Positions 1 through 12,731 are shown, counted from the first letter of the stretch. The stretch: 64,000 nucleotides of DNA from Pseudomonas oryzicola (GCF_014269185.2 NZ_JABWRZ020000001.1:3373001-3437000), one strand, 5' to 3'. Made by a program: numbers and translations. The notes: a model not told the origin generated them from the sequence alone.

Positions 1-530
1 TTGGCCAGCATGCCGCCGGTCTTGGTCAGCTCGGTGAAACCGATGATCGAAGTGACGGCGGTGCCCTTGACCACCTGCACCGAAAAGCCCACGGTCGGCG
101 CCACGGCGATACGCAGCGCCTGCGGCAGGATGACGTGGCGCAGCTGCTCCAGCCGGCTCAACGCCAGGCTGCCGGAGGCTTCCCACTGGCCACGCGGGAT
201 CGCTTCGACACAACCGCGCCAGATTTCGGCGAGAAAGGCACTGGTGAACAGCGTCAGGGCAATGGCCGCAGCCAGCCACGCCGAGACATCGAGGCCGAAC
301 AGGGCGATACCGAAGAACACCATGAACAGCTGCATCAGCAGCGGCGTGCCCTGGAACAACTCGATATAGCCACGCGCCAGGCCGCGCCACAGACGCTGCC
401 CGGACAGCCGTGCGACCAGTACCAGCAAGCCGGCCACGCTGCCGCAGAGAAACGCCACCAACGACAGCAGCAAGGTCCATTGCAGGCCGATCAGCAAGTT
501 GCGCAGAATGTCCCAGAAGGTGAAATCCAT
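1..530 (-). CDS. Amino-acid ABC transporter permease (3' end cut by window)
   Basis: This is a polar amino-acid uptake permease of the HisM/GlnP family, an inner-membrane subunit. The reverse strand reads open from an ATG at 530 to the window edge, giving 176 codons that begin MDFTFWDILRNLLIGLQW. Several hydrophobic segments are visible. The cytoplasmic EAA-type loop, which contacts the ATPase, reads EAIPRGQWEASGSLALSRLE. The start overlaps the stop of the upstream permease as TGATG, which implies translational coupling. It is the third gene of an operon after the binding protein and the first permease. The C-terminal end, and probably an ATPase gene, lie outside the window. The substrate cannot be told from the sequence. 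Confidence 0.93.
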   Translation of the reverse strand, partial: MDFTFWDILRNLLIGLQWTLLLSLVAFLCGSVAGLLVLVARLSGQRLWRGLARGYIELFQGTPLLMQLFMVFFGIALFGLDVSAWLAAAIALTLFTSAFLAEIWRGCVEAIPRGQWEASGSLALSRLEQLRHVILPQALRIAVAPTVGFSVQVVKGTAVTSIIGFTELTKTGGMLA

Positions 531-1195
531 CAGCGTCTCCCCATCAGCAGGCGCTGCCCCAGCCACGCCAGCAACTGGCGCAGGAGAATGGCCATGAGCA
601 GGTACAGTGCAGTGGTCAGCAGGTAGGTCTCGAACGCGCGGAAGTTGCGCGACTGGATGAAGTTGGCGGCAAATGACAGCTCTTCGGTGGCGATCTGCGA
701 ACACACCGCCGAGCCCAGCATGACGATCACGATCTGGCTCGACAGCGCCGGCCAGACCTTGGCCAGCGCAGGCTGCAGCACCACATAGCGGAAGGCTTCG
801 AAGCGGCTCATGGCCAGTGCAGCGGCGGCTTCCAGCTGGCCCTTGGGAATGGCCTGGATGCCGGCCCGGATGATTTCGGTGGAATAGGCTCCAAGGTTGA
901 TCACCATGGCCAGCACAGCCGCCTGCCACTCGGTCAGGCGCAGGCCCAGCGCCGGCAGGCCGAAAAAGATGAAGAACAGCTGGACGATGAACGGCGTGTT
1001 ACGGATCAGCTCGACATACAGGCCGAACAGTGCATCGAAAGGCCGCACGCGCCAGGCACGCACACCGGCGCCCAGCACACCGATGGCCACGCCCAGCAGC
1101 GTGCCAACCGCCGTCAGTTGCAGGGTGAACCCGGCGCCCTTGAGCAACAGGTCGGCCTGGGCCAGCACCGGGGCAAAGTCGAATTCATAAGCCAT
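530..1195 (-). CDS. Amino-acid ABC transporter permease
   Basis: This 221-residue inner-membrane permease belongs to the HisQ/GlnP family and would pair with the next gene to form a heterodimeric channel. It has about five hydrophobic stretches. The EAA loop is at about residues 110-140 (IRAGIQAIPKGQLEAAAALA). The FIVQLFFIFFGLPALGL segment is typical of the His/Glu/Gln/Arg/opine permease group. The ATG has GGAG about nine bases upstream. The stop overlaps the next start (TGATG), and the binding-protein gene ends 22 bases before this start. The family is certain; the transported amino acid is not. Confidence 0.95.
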   Translation of the reverse strand: MAYEFDFAPVLAQADLLLKGAGFTLQLTAVGTLLGVAIGVLGAGVRAWRVRPFDALFGLYVELIRNTPFIVQLFFIFFGLPALGLRLTEWQAAVLAMVINLGAYSTEIIRAGIQAIPKGQLEAAAALAMSRFEAFRYVVLQPALAKVWPALSSQIVIVMLGSAVCSQIATEELSFAANFIQSRNFRAFETYLLTTALYLLMAILLRQLLAWLGQRLLMGRR

Positions 1196-1217
1196 GTCTA
1201 CAGGCTCCAGGCAACAC

Positions 1218-2003
1218 TCAAAGGTCCGCCGGCAGCGGTTGCTTCAGCCATTTTTCGGCATTGCGGTTCAGGCTGCCGTCCGCCTTGGCGGCGTCCAGCG
1301 TGGCGTTGACCTTTTCCAACAGCGCCGGCTCGTTCTTGGCCACGCCCACGTAGACCGGCGAGTCCTTGAGCTTGACCTTGACCACCGGCACCTTGGCCGG
1401 GTTCTTCTCGGCGATGGCCGCCATCACCACACTGCCACTGGCGATCAGTTCGACCTGGCCGGAGAGGTAGGCGGCGATGGTCGAGTTATTGTCTTCGAAG
1501 CGCTTGATCACCGCGCCCTTGGGCGCCACGGCGCTGAGCTCCATGTCTTCGATCGAGCCACGGGTGACGCTGATGGTCTTGCCATCGACCGCGTCGATGC
1601 CGGCGATGTCCACGTCGGCCGGGCCGAACACTGCCAGGTAGAACGGCGCATAGGGGCGCGAGAAGTCGATTACCGCGGCACGCTCGGGGTTCTTGCCCAG
1701 GCTCGAGACCACCAGGTCGACCTTGCCGGTGGTGAGGAACGGGATGCGGTTGGTGCTGTTCACCGGCGTCAGTGCCAGCTTCACGCCAAGCTTGTCGGCC
1801 AGCAACTGCGCGGTATCGATGTCCAGGCCACGGGGCTTGAGATCGGGGCCGACCGAGCCGAAGGGCGGGAAGTCCTGCGGCACCGCCACTTTCAGCACGC
1901 CACGGGCGCTGATGTCGGCCAGCGCATCGGCCTGGGCGGTTGGCAGCGCCAGGGCGCCGCTGCAGAACAGGCTGGCCAGGAACAGGGTGCGGAATGTCTT
2001 CAT
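1218..2003 (-). CDS. Periplasmic amino-acid-binding protein (SBP_bac_3)
   Basis: This is a solute-binding protein of 261 residues for the adjacent permeases. It has a Sec signal peptide (MKTFRTLFLASLFCSGALA, cleavage near residue 25). The mature protein opens with ISARGVLKVAVPQDFPPFG, the usual first strand of the extracellular family 3 fold. Later family blocks include PRGLDIDTAQLLADKLGV and LTTGKVDLVVSSLGKNPERA. The ATG is preceded by GAGG seven bases away. It is the first gene of the operon and is divergent from a GntR-type regulator, across a 277-base region that carries repeated GGTCTGAAC sites. The ligand is probably a polar or cationic amino acid or an opine-like compound, but this is inference. 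Confidence 0.95.
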   Translation of the reverse strand: MKTFRTLFLASLFCSGALALPTAQADALADISARGVLKVAVPQDFPPFGSVGPDLKPRGLDIDTAQLLADKLGVKLALTPVNSTNRIPFLTTGKVDLVVSSLGKNPERAAVIDFSRPYAPFYLAVFGPADVDIAGIDAVDGKTISVTRGSIEDMELSAVAPKGAVIKRFEDNNSTIAAYLSGQVELIASGSVVMAAIAEKNPAKVPVVKVKLKDSPVYVGVAKNEPALLEKVNATLDAAKADGSLNRNAEKWLKQPLPADL

Positions 2004-2120
2004 CGAACGGCCTCGCAGAGATCAGGAGAAAGAAGGTGCCCGCTGGGCAGTGCACAGGGCATGCCAGCATGCGCTGCAACCCTGCACGCACCTGACGAAG
2101 GCGCGAACTGAACGGTCTTA

Positions 2121-2133
2121 CTGGTCTGAACAG
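2121..2133. promoter_or_regulatory. Candidate GntR/FadR-type operator 1
   Basis: CTGGTCTGAACAG is an imperfect 13-base palindrome with one mismatched pair around a central T. Its core GGTCTGAACAG recurs exactly at 2269-2279. It lies between the divergent binding-protein and regulator genes, where a FadR/GntR autoregulator would bind. A half-site resembling TGGTC follows at 2152-2156. Assignment to the adjacent regulator is inference. Confidence 0.5.
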
Positions 2134-2266
2134 TCGGCAGGCATTGATCACTGGTCAAATGGCCACGCCCCGCTTTTGTGCAGCACGCCGCCCCTTGCGC
2201 CAGCACGGCGCAACGCTTGCCAGGGCTGGGCAATAGCCGTAAAAAGCCATGGTCATCGCCCTCCGA

Positions 2267-2279
2267 CCGGTCTGAACAG
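2267..2279. promoter_or_regulatory. Candidate GntR/FadR-type operator 2, abutting the regulator start
   Basis: CCGGTCTGAACAG shares eleven consecutive bases with the site at 2121-2133 and ends one base before the regulator's ATG at 2281. A protein bound here would cover the ribosome-binding region, so the site suits autorepression. No good Shine-Dalgarno sequence is visible in this stretch. That leaves some doubt about either the exact start or the strength of translation. Confidence 0.5.
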
Positions 2280-2280
2280 C

Positions 2281-2964
2281 ATGCTCGACACCCTTCCCCG
2301 CGCCGTCCCCGAACAGGCCCTGCAAGGCATCCGTAAACTGATCGATGAAGGCGCCTATCAGCCCGGCGATGCCCTGCCCTCGCAGCGCGACCTGGCCGAG
2401 CGGCTGGGGGTCAGCCGGGCGTCGCTGCGCGAGGCCCTGTCTTCACTCAGCGCCCTGGGCCTGGTCAGCGTGCAGCCGGGCAAGGGCGTGTTCGTGCAGG
2501 TACCGCCGCCCGCGGCGTTCATCTGGCCCTACGCCGAACAGGTGTCGGCCAGCGACACCTTCCAGCTGCGCTACGCCCTGGAAGGGTTTGCCGCCGGTCA
2601 GGCGGCGCTGGCGCTGACGGCGGACGACATCGACCGCCTTGAGGAAAATGTCGAGGCGATGCGCCAGGAGCTGCGTGCTGGCCACTTCGAAGCCGCTGCC
2701 CAGCTGGACTACGCCTTCCACCAGTTGCTGCTGCAGGCCTGTGGCAACCACGCCATGCTGCAGGTAATCACCGCCAGCCAGGACATCTTCCTGGAAAGCC
2801 AGAAGCTGCCGTTCATTCGCCCGGAGCGGGCCATGGAGACCTGGCAGGAACACCGCAAGATCCTTCGCGCCCTCAGCCGTCGCTCGCAGGCCGCGGCGCA
2901 AAAGGCGATGCAGGAGCACATTCGCAATGCAGCTTCACGCACCGGGGTCGTGTTTTCCGTATAG
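2281..2964 (+). CDS. GntR/FadR-family transcriptional regulator (FCD domain)
   Basis: This is a 227-residue DNA-binding regulator. The winged helix-turn-helix is at about residues 10-75, with the signature PGDALPSQRDLAERLGVSRA then SLREALSSLSALGLV. It is followed by an all-helical FCD ligand domain at about 85-215, with metal/ligand-type residues in LDYAFHQLLLQACGN and TWQEHRKILRAL. The reading frame is open further upstream, but the protein homology begins at the ATG chosen here. It is divergent from the ABC operon and precedes an MHS-type transporter. It is therefore the likely local regulator of one or both uptake systems, sensing a small carboxylate or amino acid. Confidence 0.93.
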   Translation: MLDTLPRAVPEQALQGIRKLIDEGAYQPGDALPSQRDLAERLGVSRASLREALSSLSALGLVSVQPGKGVFVQVPPPAAFIWPYAEQVSASDTFQLRYALEGFAAGQAALALTADDIDRLEENVEAMRQELRAGHFEAAAQLDYAFHQLLLQACGNHAMLQVITASQDIFLESQKLPFIRPERAMETWQEHRKILRALSRRSQAAAQKAMQEHIRNAASRTGVVFSV

Positions 2965-3118
2965 CGCCTGTCCCAAGCGGTCGAAACAGGCATCCCGAGG
3001 TCGCCCTGAACGAAGCGCGCCGCTGCCCGACTCGGTCTACTGGCCCTGATAACAACGATGGCGTGCTGAAGCGTGCCACATTCATCCAGGCTGCCTATGG
3101 AAACCGGAGAGCTTCCGT

Positions 3119-4456
3119 ATGTCTGCATCGCATGAGGTATCACCCGCCACCCTGCGCCGGGTGATCGCCGCCTCGGCCATCGGCAATTTCGTGGAATGGT
3201 TCGACTTCGCCGTCTATGGCTTTCTCGCTACCCTGATCGCCAGCCAGTTCTTCGCCAGCGGCGACGCCAGCGTGGCCTTGCTGAAAACCTTCGCCGTGTT
3301 CGCCGTGGCCTTTGCCCTGCGCCCGCTGGGCGGTATCGTGTTTGGCGCGCTGGGTGACCGCCTGGGGCGCAAGCGCATCCTGTCACTGACCATCCTGCTG
3401 ATGGCCGGCTCGACGACCCTGATCGGCCTGCTGCCGACCTACGCCAGCATCGGCCTGGCGGCCCCCGCACTGCTGACCTTGGCGCGCTGCCTGCAAGGCT
3501 TTTCTGCCGGTGGCGAGTATGCCGGGGCGTGCGCCTACCTGATGGAACATGCGCCCAACGACAAGCGTGCCTTCTATGGCAGTTTCGTGCCGGTATCGAC
3601 CTTTTCCGCCTTTGCCTGCGCGGCCGTGATTGCCTATGGCCTGGAAGCCGGCCTGTCGGCCGAAGCCATGAATGCCTGGGGCTGGCGCATCCCGTTCCTC
3701 ATCGCTGCACCTCTGGGGCTGGTTGGCCTGTACCTGCGCTGGCGCATGGAAGAAACCCCGGCGTTCCGCGAAGCCCTCGCCCAAGGCAAGGCGCATGAAC
3801 ATTCGCCGCTCAAGGAAACCCTGCGCCACCATGGCCGGGCGATCCGCAACCTGGGCGCCTTCATCTCGCTCACCGCGCTGTCGTTCTACATGTTCACCAC
3901 CTACTTCGCCACTTACCTGCAACTGGTCGGCAACCTGACCCGGGCGCAGGCACTGCTGGTGACCACTGTGGCCTTGCTGTTCGCTGCTGTGGGCTGTCCG
4001 TTGGCCGGGGCGTTCTCGGACCGCGTCGGGCGGCGCAGGACCATCGGCTTCACCTGCCTGTGGGTGATGCTGTGCGTGTTCCCGGCATACTGGCTGGCCA
4101 GCTCCGGTTCGATACCGGGCGCACTGCTGGGGGTAATCCTGCTGGCGGTCGGGGCGTTGTGCAGTGGCGTGGTGACCGCGGCATTGCTGTCGGAAAGCTT
4201 CCCTACCCGTACCCGCTATACCGCTTCGGCGATTACCTACAACGTGGCCTATACGCTGTTTGGCGGTACCGCACCGCTGGTGGCGACCTGGCTGATCGGG
4301 CAGACCGGCAGCAGCCTGGCTCCGGCGTTCTACCTGGTGGTGATTGCGCTGGTGGCATTGCTGGGTGGGTTGGCGCTGCCGGAGACTTCACGGATTTCGT
4401 TGCATGATGAGGTGGGAGGCGACGGCGCGAGGGCTGAGGCTCGTCGTACGGCCTGA
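3119..4456 (+). CDS. MFS transporter, metabolite:H+ symporter (MHS) type
   Basis: This 445-residue inner-membrane symporter has twelve predicted helices. Its N-terminus, IGNFVEWFDFAVYGFLAT, is the hallmark of the MHS group (ShiA, KgtP, ProP, citrate permeases). The MFS loop 2-3 motif appears as GALGDRLGRKRIL near residue 80, and a second copy as GAFSDRVGRRRTIG near residue 300. An SD-like GGAGA precedes the ATG. It follows the GntR-type regulator by 154 bases and ends just before a strong hairpin. The substrate is probably an organic acid or a betaine-like compound. Family confidence is high and substrate confidence is low. Confidence 0.93.
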   Translation: MSASHEVSPATLRRVIAASAIGNFVEWFDFAVYGFLATLIASQFFASGDASVALLKTFAVFAVAFALRPLGGIVFGALGDRLGRKRILSLTILLMAGSTTLIGLLPTYASIGLAAPALLTLARCLQGFSAGGEYAGACAYLMEHAPNDKRAFYGSFVPVSTFSAFACAAVIAYGLEAGLSAEAMNAWGWRIPFLIAAPLGLVGLYLRWRMEETPAFREALAQGKAHEHSPLKETLRHHGRAIRNLGAFISLTALSFYMFTTYFATYLQLVGNLTRAQALLVTTVALLFAAVGCPLAGAFSDRVGRRRTIGFTCLWVMLCVFPAYWLASSGSIPGALLGVILLAVGALCSGVVTAALLSESFPTRTRYTASAITYNVAYTLFGGTAPLVATWLIGQTGSSLAPAFYLVVIALVALLGGLALPETSRISLHDEVGGDGARAEARRTA

Positions 4457-4462
4457 GCGTTT

Positions 4463-4481
4463 GGGGCTGCTTTGCAGCCCC
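4463..4481. terminator. Intrinsic hairpin between convergent MFS and czcA genes
   Basis: GGGGCTGC-TTT-GCAGCCCC is a perfect 8-bp stem with a three-base loop, seven bases past the MFS stop and eight bases before the czcA stop on the other strand. It lacks a long T run. The position between convergent genes suggests it works in both directions. Confidence 0.7.
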
Positions 4482-4488
4482 GACAACC

Positions 4489-8843
<4,355 letters not shown>

Positions 8844-8851
<8 letters not shown>

Positions 8852-10097
8852 TGTTGCTCCTGCTGTGCGGATATTTGCTGAGGTCATCGAGGTCGCCATA
8901 GATGCGCTCGACCTGCGCCCGTGCATCGCTCGCCAAGGCCAGCGCCTCGAGGTACAGCCCACGTGCCTCGATCAGCGTGCGCTGGGCATCGAGTACGTCG
9001 AGAAAGGCGAACTTGCCCATTTCAAAGCCGCGAGTGGCCGTGTCCACTGCCTGCTGCGCAGCAGGCAGGATGGTGCGGTCATAGGCCTGCACGTCCTCCA
9101 TGGCCATCGCCCACTGGCTGACAGCGCTGCGCGTTTCACTACGCAGACGCAGCGCCACGGCATTACGCAGATCCCGCGCCTGGTCGGCCCGGCGGGCTGC
9201 GGCCAGCACGTTGCCCTGGTTGCGGTCGAACAGCGGCAAAGGCATCGACAGGCCAACCACATTGACCCGCTCGCGGTCTTCGCGGCTGTACTGGCTACCG
9301 AGGCTGACGGTGAGGTTGGGAATACGCAGGGCCTTTTCCGAGAAGAGGGACGCGTCGCCGTGCTCGACCTGGGCGGCAGCCAGGCGCCACTCGGCAGTCT
9401 GCTCGACCTGACCGAGCAAAGCGTCAGCGCTGGGCGCAACACCGGGGGACAGGTTGGCCGCCTGCAATTGCCCGAAGCTTGCCTGCGGACTGCCGGTCAA
9501 CCGTGCCAGGGCCTGGTAGGCCACGCTGCTCTCAGTTTGCGCGCGGCGCACTGCGGCCACGGCCTGAGCCAGTTGCACCTGGGCGCGAGTGGCCTCCACC
9601 GGTGCCGACTGGCCGGCTGCTACGCGTCCCTGCGCCACCCGCAACCCACGCTCGGTCAATGCCTGCGATTGCTGCGCCAGCTCCACGGCAGTTTGCGCGC
9701 GCAGGGCTGCGTGGAAGGCCTGCACCACGTCGGCGCGCAGGCCGTTGCGCTGGCGCTCGAGGCCCAGCTGGGCAATGGCCTGGCTGGCGCTGGCCACGGC
9801 GATGCGCGCGCCGCGCTTGCCGCCCAGTTCCAGTGGCTGGCTGAGGGTGACGGTGGTGGTGCTGGTATCGCGGCGGGTGTCCTCCCGCTCCCAGGCCAGC
9901 TCCGGGTTGGGGATCAGCCCGGCCTGGCGCCGTTCGCCGTCGGCGATGCCGATTTCCTGGCCGGCCGCAGCCAGCTCCGGGTTATTCGCAAAGGCGGCGG
10001 CCAGCGCCTGGGGCAGGCTCAGGCTCGGGCTGGCCTGGGCGCTGGCGGCGCCGGCCAGCAACAGACAGAGCAAGACGAACTTGCGGGGGATGGGCAC
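8844..10097 (-). CDS. czcC: Outer-membrane efflux channel, CzcC family (TolC-like)
   Basis: This 417-residue TolC-fold protein is the outer-membrane exit duct of the czc pump. A signal peptide is visible (PIPRKFVLLCLLLAGAASAQA). Long helical repeats follow, with the OEP signature near IPNPELAWERED and later NLTVSLGSQYSREDRE. I place the start at the GTG at 10097, because GAGGAG sits seven bases upstream and the signal peptide begins there; the longer ATG start would add an unlikely Arg-rich tail. It is the first gene of the operon. A CusR/CzcR-like box lies about 70 bases upstream. Confidence 0.93.
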
Positions 10098-10167
10098 GAA
10101 ACAGCTCCTCGTCGGCGAACGTTGGCGAGGCACTGTAGAAAGCGCTGCTTATCGGGGCGGTGGCGGC

Positions 10168-10189
10168 AAAATGACAATTCTGTAATCAG
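10168..10189. promoter_or_regulatory. CusR/CzcR-like metal response-regulator box upstream of czcC
   Basis: The left arm AAAATGACAA, a two-base gap and the degenerate right arm CTGTAATCAG match the known CusR-type layout (AAAATGACAA-N2-TTGTCATTTT). The left arm is perfect and the right arm has four matches at key positions. It lies about 71 bases upstream of the czcC start. The cognate czcRS-type pair is not adjacent; the nearest two-component system (12.7 kb) appears to use a different repeat. Confidence 0.5.
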
Positions 10190-10254
10190 TACGCGCTTCT
10201 CGGTAAGCGCGGTTCGATAATCGCCCACTTTCCCGGTGTCACGCTTCAGCTCGA

Positions 10255-10281
10255 TTGACTAAACTAACCAGTCGGTACAAA
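10255..10281 (+). promoter_or_regulatory. Possible sigma-70 promoter for aroQ-aroE
   Basis: TTGACT at 10255-10260 and TACAAA at 10276-10281 are separated by 15 bases, which is shorter than ideal, and lie 38 bases upstream of the aroQ ATG. The spacer contains the repeat-like CTAACCAGTCGGTAC, which could hold an operator. This is a weak call made from pattern only. Confidence 0.3.
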
Positions 10282-10318
10282 ACTGGATGCATCCAACAAC
10301 AACAAAGCGATGCTCGTC

Positions 10319-10768
10319 ATGAAGCCTCTCATTCTCGTGCTCAACGGCCCCAACCTGAACATGCTGGGCACCCGTGAGCCTGCCCAGTATGGCTACGAAA
10401 CCCTCGCCGACCTGGCCCAGGGTTGTGCCGATACTGCCCATGCCCATGGCCTGGAAATCGAATTCCGCCAAACCAATCATGAAGGCGAACTGATCGACTG
10501 GATCCACGCCGCCCGTGGTCGCTGCGCCGGCATCGTGATCAACCCCGGTGCCTGGACCCACACCTCGGTGGCCATCCGCGACGCCTTGGTCGCCGCCGAA
10601 CTGCCGGTTATCGAAGTACATCTGTCCAACGTGCACAAGCGCGAACCCTTCCGCCACCTGTCCTTCGTATCCTCCGTTGCCGTTGGCGTGATCTGCGGCC
10701 TGGGCAGCCACGGCTACCGCATGGCCCTCAGCCACTTCGCCGAAATGCTGCAGGAGCACGGCGCATGA
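10319..10768 (+). CDS. aroQ: Type II 3-dehydroquinate dehydratase
   Basis: This is a 149-residue dodecameric-type dehydroquinase that interconverts 3-dehydroquinate and 3-dehydroshikimate. The active-site pattern is intact: [14 protein letters not shown] with Arg19 and catalytic Tyr24, [17 protein letters not shown] with the conserved Asn and His, and [18 protein letters not shown] prefer the ATG at 10319, which aligns with the family start, over the ATG nine bases earlier. The stop overlaps the next gene's ATG (ATGA). Pairing with an NAD-type quinate/shikimate dehydrogenase suggests a catabolic quinate/shikimate role, separate from the housekeeping biosynthetic copy expected elsewhere. Confidence 0.93.
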   Translation: MKPLILVLNGPNLNMLGTREPAQYGYETLADLAQGCADTAHAHGLEIEFRQTNHEGELIDWIHAARGRCAGIVINPGAWTHTSVAIRDALVAAELPVIEVHLSNVHKREPFRHLSFVSSVAVGVICGLGSHGYRMALSHFAEMLQEHGA

Positions 10769-11613
10769 GCCAGCAAGCCATCCTCGCTGGCCTGATCGGC
10801 CGCGGTATCCAGCTATCGCGTACCCCGGCCCTGCACGAACATGAAGGCGATGCCCAGGCCCTGCGCTACCTGTACCGGCTGATCGACGCCGACCAACTGC
10901 AACTGGACGACAGTGCCCTGCCTGGCCTGCTCGACGCCGCGCAGTACACCGGCTTCACCGGGCTCAACATCACCTACCCGTTCAAACAGGCAATCCTGCC
11001 ATTGCTCGACGAGCTGTCGGAGGAAGCCCGCGGCATCGGCGCGGTGAACACCGTGGTGCTCAAGGACGGCAAGCGGGTCGGCCACAACACCGATTGCCTG
11101 GGCTTTGCCGAAGGCTTGCGCCGTGGCCTGCCCGACGTGGCCCGGCGCCAGGTGGTGCAGATGGGTGCCGGTGGCGCAGGTTCGGCTGTGGCCCATGCCC
11201 TGCTGGGGGAAGGGGTCGAGCGGTTGGTGCTGTTCGAAGTGGACGCGGCGCGTGCGCAGGCCTTGGTGGACAACCTGAATGCGCATTTCGGTAGTGGACG
11301 CGCCGTGGTCGGCAGCGACCTGGCCGTGGCGCTGGCCGACGCGGACGGGCTGGTCAACACCACCCCGGTGGGCATGGCCAAGCTGCCTGGCACACCGCTG
11401 CCGGTGGAGCTGCTGCATGCGCGCTTGTGGGTAGCCGAGATCATCTACTTCCCGCTGGAAACCGAACTGCTGCGCGCTGCCCGGGCACTGGGCTGCCGCA
11501 CGCTGGATGGCAGCAACATGGCAGTGTTTCAGGCGGTGAAAGCGTTCGAACTGTTCAGCGGGCGCCAGGCTGATGCGGCGAGGATGCAGGCGCATTTTGC
11601 CAGCTTTACCTGA
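10765..11613 (+). CDS. Quinate/shikimate dehydrogenase, AroE superfamily
   Basis: This 282-residue enzyme oxidises shikimate or quinate, or reduces the dehydro forms. The substrate domain has [12 protein letters not shown] (residues 18-28), catalytic Lys74 in NITYPFKQ and Asp110 in HNTDCLGF. The Rossmann loop MGAGGAGS begins near residue 133. At the end of the second Rossmann strand it has LFEVDAARA with acidic Asp160. NADP-type AroE proteins have an NRT-like basic patch there, so NAD is the likely cofactor. The gene is coupled to aroQ by a 4-base overlap. I infer a catabolic quinate/shikimate enzyme rather than the biosynthetic AroE. Confidence 0.88.
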   Translation: MSQQAILAGLIGRGIQLSRTPALHEHEGDAQALRYLYRLIDADQLQLDDSALPGLLDAAQYTGFTGLNITYPFKQAILPLLDELSEEARGIGAVNTVVLKDGKRVGHNTDCLGFAEGLRRGLPDVARRQVVQMGAGGAGSAVAHALLGEGVERLVLFEVDAARAQALVDNLNAHFGSGRAVVGSDLAVALADADGLVNTTPVGMAKLPGTPLPVELLHARLWVAEIIYFPLETELLRAARALGCRTLDGSNMAVFQAVKAFELFSGRQADAARMQAHFASFT

Positions 11614-11667
11614 TGATTCGGCGCATGCTGCTTCGCAGGTAACCCGCCCTCACAGGTACTGCGCCCC

Positions 11668-11697
11668 ACTGTGGGCGCGGGTTCACCCGCAAACAGG
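11668..11697. repeat. REP-type palindrome after aroE
   Basis: The segment CTGTGGGCGCGGGTTCACCC and its continuation CGCAAACAGG contain the hairpin GCGGGT-TC-ACCCGC (11677-11690). This is the usual shape of putida-group REP sequences. It sits between the convergent aroE and thioredoxin-like genes, where it may also stabilise 3' ends. Confidence 0.6.
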
Positions 11698-11711
11698 CGG
11701 ACTCAGGCCAA

Positions 11712-12248
11712 TCATCCCTTCTCATCCAGCAACGCCTGTATCACCTGCTCCTGCCCGGCGTAATCGCCCTCGCCAAAATGCACATGACGCACCTGGCCCT
11801 TGCGGTCGACGAAATAGTGCGCCGGCCAGAACTGGTTGCCCCAGGCGTTCCACACCTTGTAGTCGTTGTCCACCGCCACCGGGTAACCGATCCCCAGCCT
11901 GGCCACCTTGTCACGCAAGGTGCCGACATCGTGCTCGTAGTCGTACTCCGGTGTGTGCACGCCGACCACTACCAGACCCCGGTCGGCATAGCGCCGTGCC
12001 CACTCGTTCACATGCGGCAGGCTGCGCTGGCAGTTGATGCAGTCCCAGGTCCAGAAATCCACCAGCACCACCTTGCCCTTCAGCGCCGGGGCATCCAGCG
12101 GCGCCGAATTGAGCCACTGGCTGGCGCCCGACAGCGACGGCATGACACCGTAGCTGTCGCGGGCCAACAGGTGCCCGGCCAGGCCCAGGCCGATCAGCGC
12201 CAGGGCAATACTGCCCACCTTCAACATCTGGCGACGATCAGTTTTCAT
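11712..12248 (-). CDS. TlpA/DipZ-like periplasmic thioredoxin-fold protein
   Basis: This 178-residue thiol-disulfide protein is anchored or exported through an N-terminal hydrophobic segment (residues about 10-28) following MKTDRRQ. The thioredoxin motif is WTWDCINC with Cys70 and Cys73, the WDCxNC form found in DipZ C-terminal domains. The cis-proline loop reads GNQFWPAHYFVD. A reductant or redox-sensing role in the cell envelope is likely. It overlaps the end of the upstream DUF2790 gene by 11 bases, so the two are co-transcribed. Together they diverge from the two-component system at 12.7 kb, hinting at a shared metal or redox stress theme. Confidence 0.88.
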   Translation of the reverse strand: MKTDRRQMLKVGSIALALIGLGLAGHLLARDSYGVMPSLSGASQWLNSAPLDAPALKGKVVLVDFWTWDCINCQRSLPHVNEWARRYADRGLVVVGVHTPEYDYEHDVGTLRDKVARLGIGYPVAVDNDYKVWNAWGNQFWPAHYFVDRKGQVRHVHFGEGDYAGQEQVIQALLDEKG

Positions 12249-12513
12249 GGCAACCGCCGGTGGCGTAGGTGCGGTACTGCACGCTTTGCTGCTGGCCCTT
12301 GGAGTCGAGGTAGTCCATGCGGGTGTTCACCAGGCCGCAGGCATTGCTCTGGTCATCCTGCACCGATAACACTTTCTGTACATCCAGGTGGTCGCCGTAG
12401 CGGTACTGCATCACGGCAGCGTCGTCCATCGGTGCGCTGGCCGCGTGTGCGGCGAGGGTGCCGAAGCCGAGCACGGCGAACAGGCTGGCGCTGGCGAAGG
12501 TCTTGAAGTTCAT
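12238..12513 (-). CDS. DUF2790 small periplasmic protein
   Basis: This is a 91-residue exported protein. It has a signal peptide (MNFKTFASASLFAVLGFGTLAAHA) followed by a roughly 65-residue domain of the DUF2790 type, seen almost only in pseudomonads. The mature part has two cysteines, in NACGLVNTRMDYLD and ATGGCHEN, likely to form a disulfide. The ATG at 12513 has AGGAG well spaced; the longer reading frame upstream is not needed. No function is established for the family. It is the first gene of a two-gene unit with the thioredoxin-like protein and diverges from a response-regulator gene. Confidence 0.85.
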   Translation of the reverse strand: MNFKTFASASLFAVLGFGTLAAHAASAPMDDAAVMQYRYGDHLDVQKVLSVQDDQSNACGLVNTRMDYLDSKGQQQSVQYRTYATGGCHEN

Positions 12514-12649
12514 GGCATCTCTCCTGTGTGACGCTTTGGGGGTAGGGAGTCGTGCTCCCCGGTCGAGGGCCATTTCACCTCTGCCAGGTATCCCGTATGT
12601 GTCACCCACCGCCGTGATCTGCTTCGTCCTGTATCAGCTCCCGAGCCAG

Positions 12650-12664
12650 ATACACTGCAATACA
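12650..12664 (+). promoter_or_regulatory. Spaced repeat ATACA-N5-ATACA upstream of the two-component system
   Basis: ATACA-CTGCA-ATACA gives two ATACA elements with a 10-base period, as expected for tandem binding of an OmpR-type regulator on one face of the helix. An inverted TGTATC lies at 12630-12635, pairing with GATACA. The site is 68-82 bases upstream of the response-regulator start, within the region shared with the divergent DUF2790 gene. The same layout recurs at 14792-14806 and 18292-18306. Confidence 0.6.
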
Positions 12665-12731
12665 AAACCCAGCAGGCAAGCACGCATGCGCTCGGTACAC
12701 TGCACCCACACCCTCTGCACAGGAACGCAGC

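Noticed and set aside
2145..2159. An ANR/FNR-like box (TTGATCACTGGTCAA)
   Set aside because: The spacing between half-sites is five rather than four bases and the right half is GTCAA not ATCAA. It is better explained as a further GntR-type half-site.
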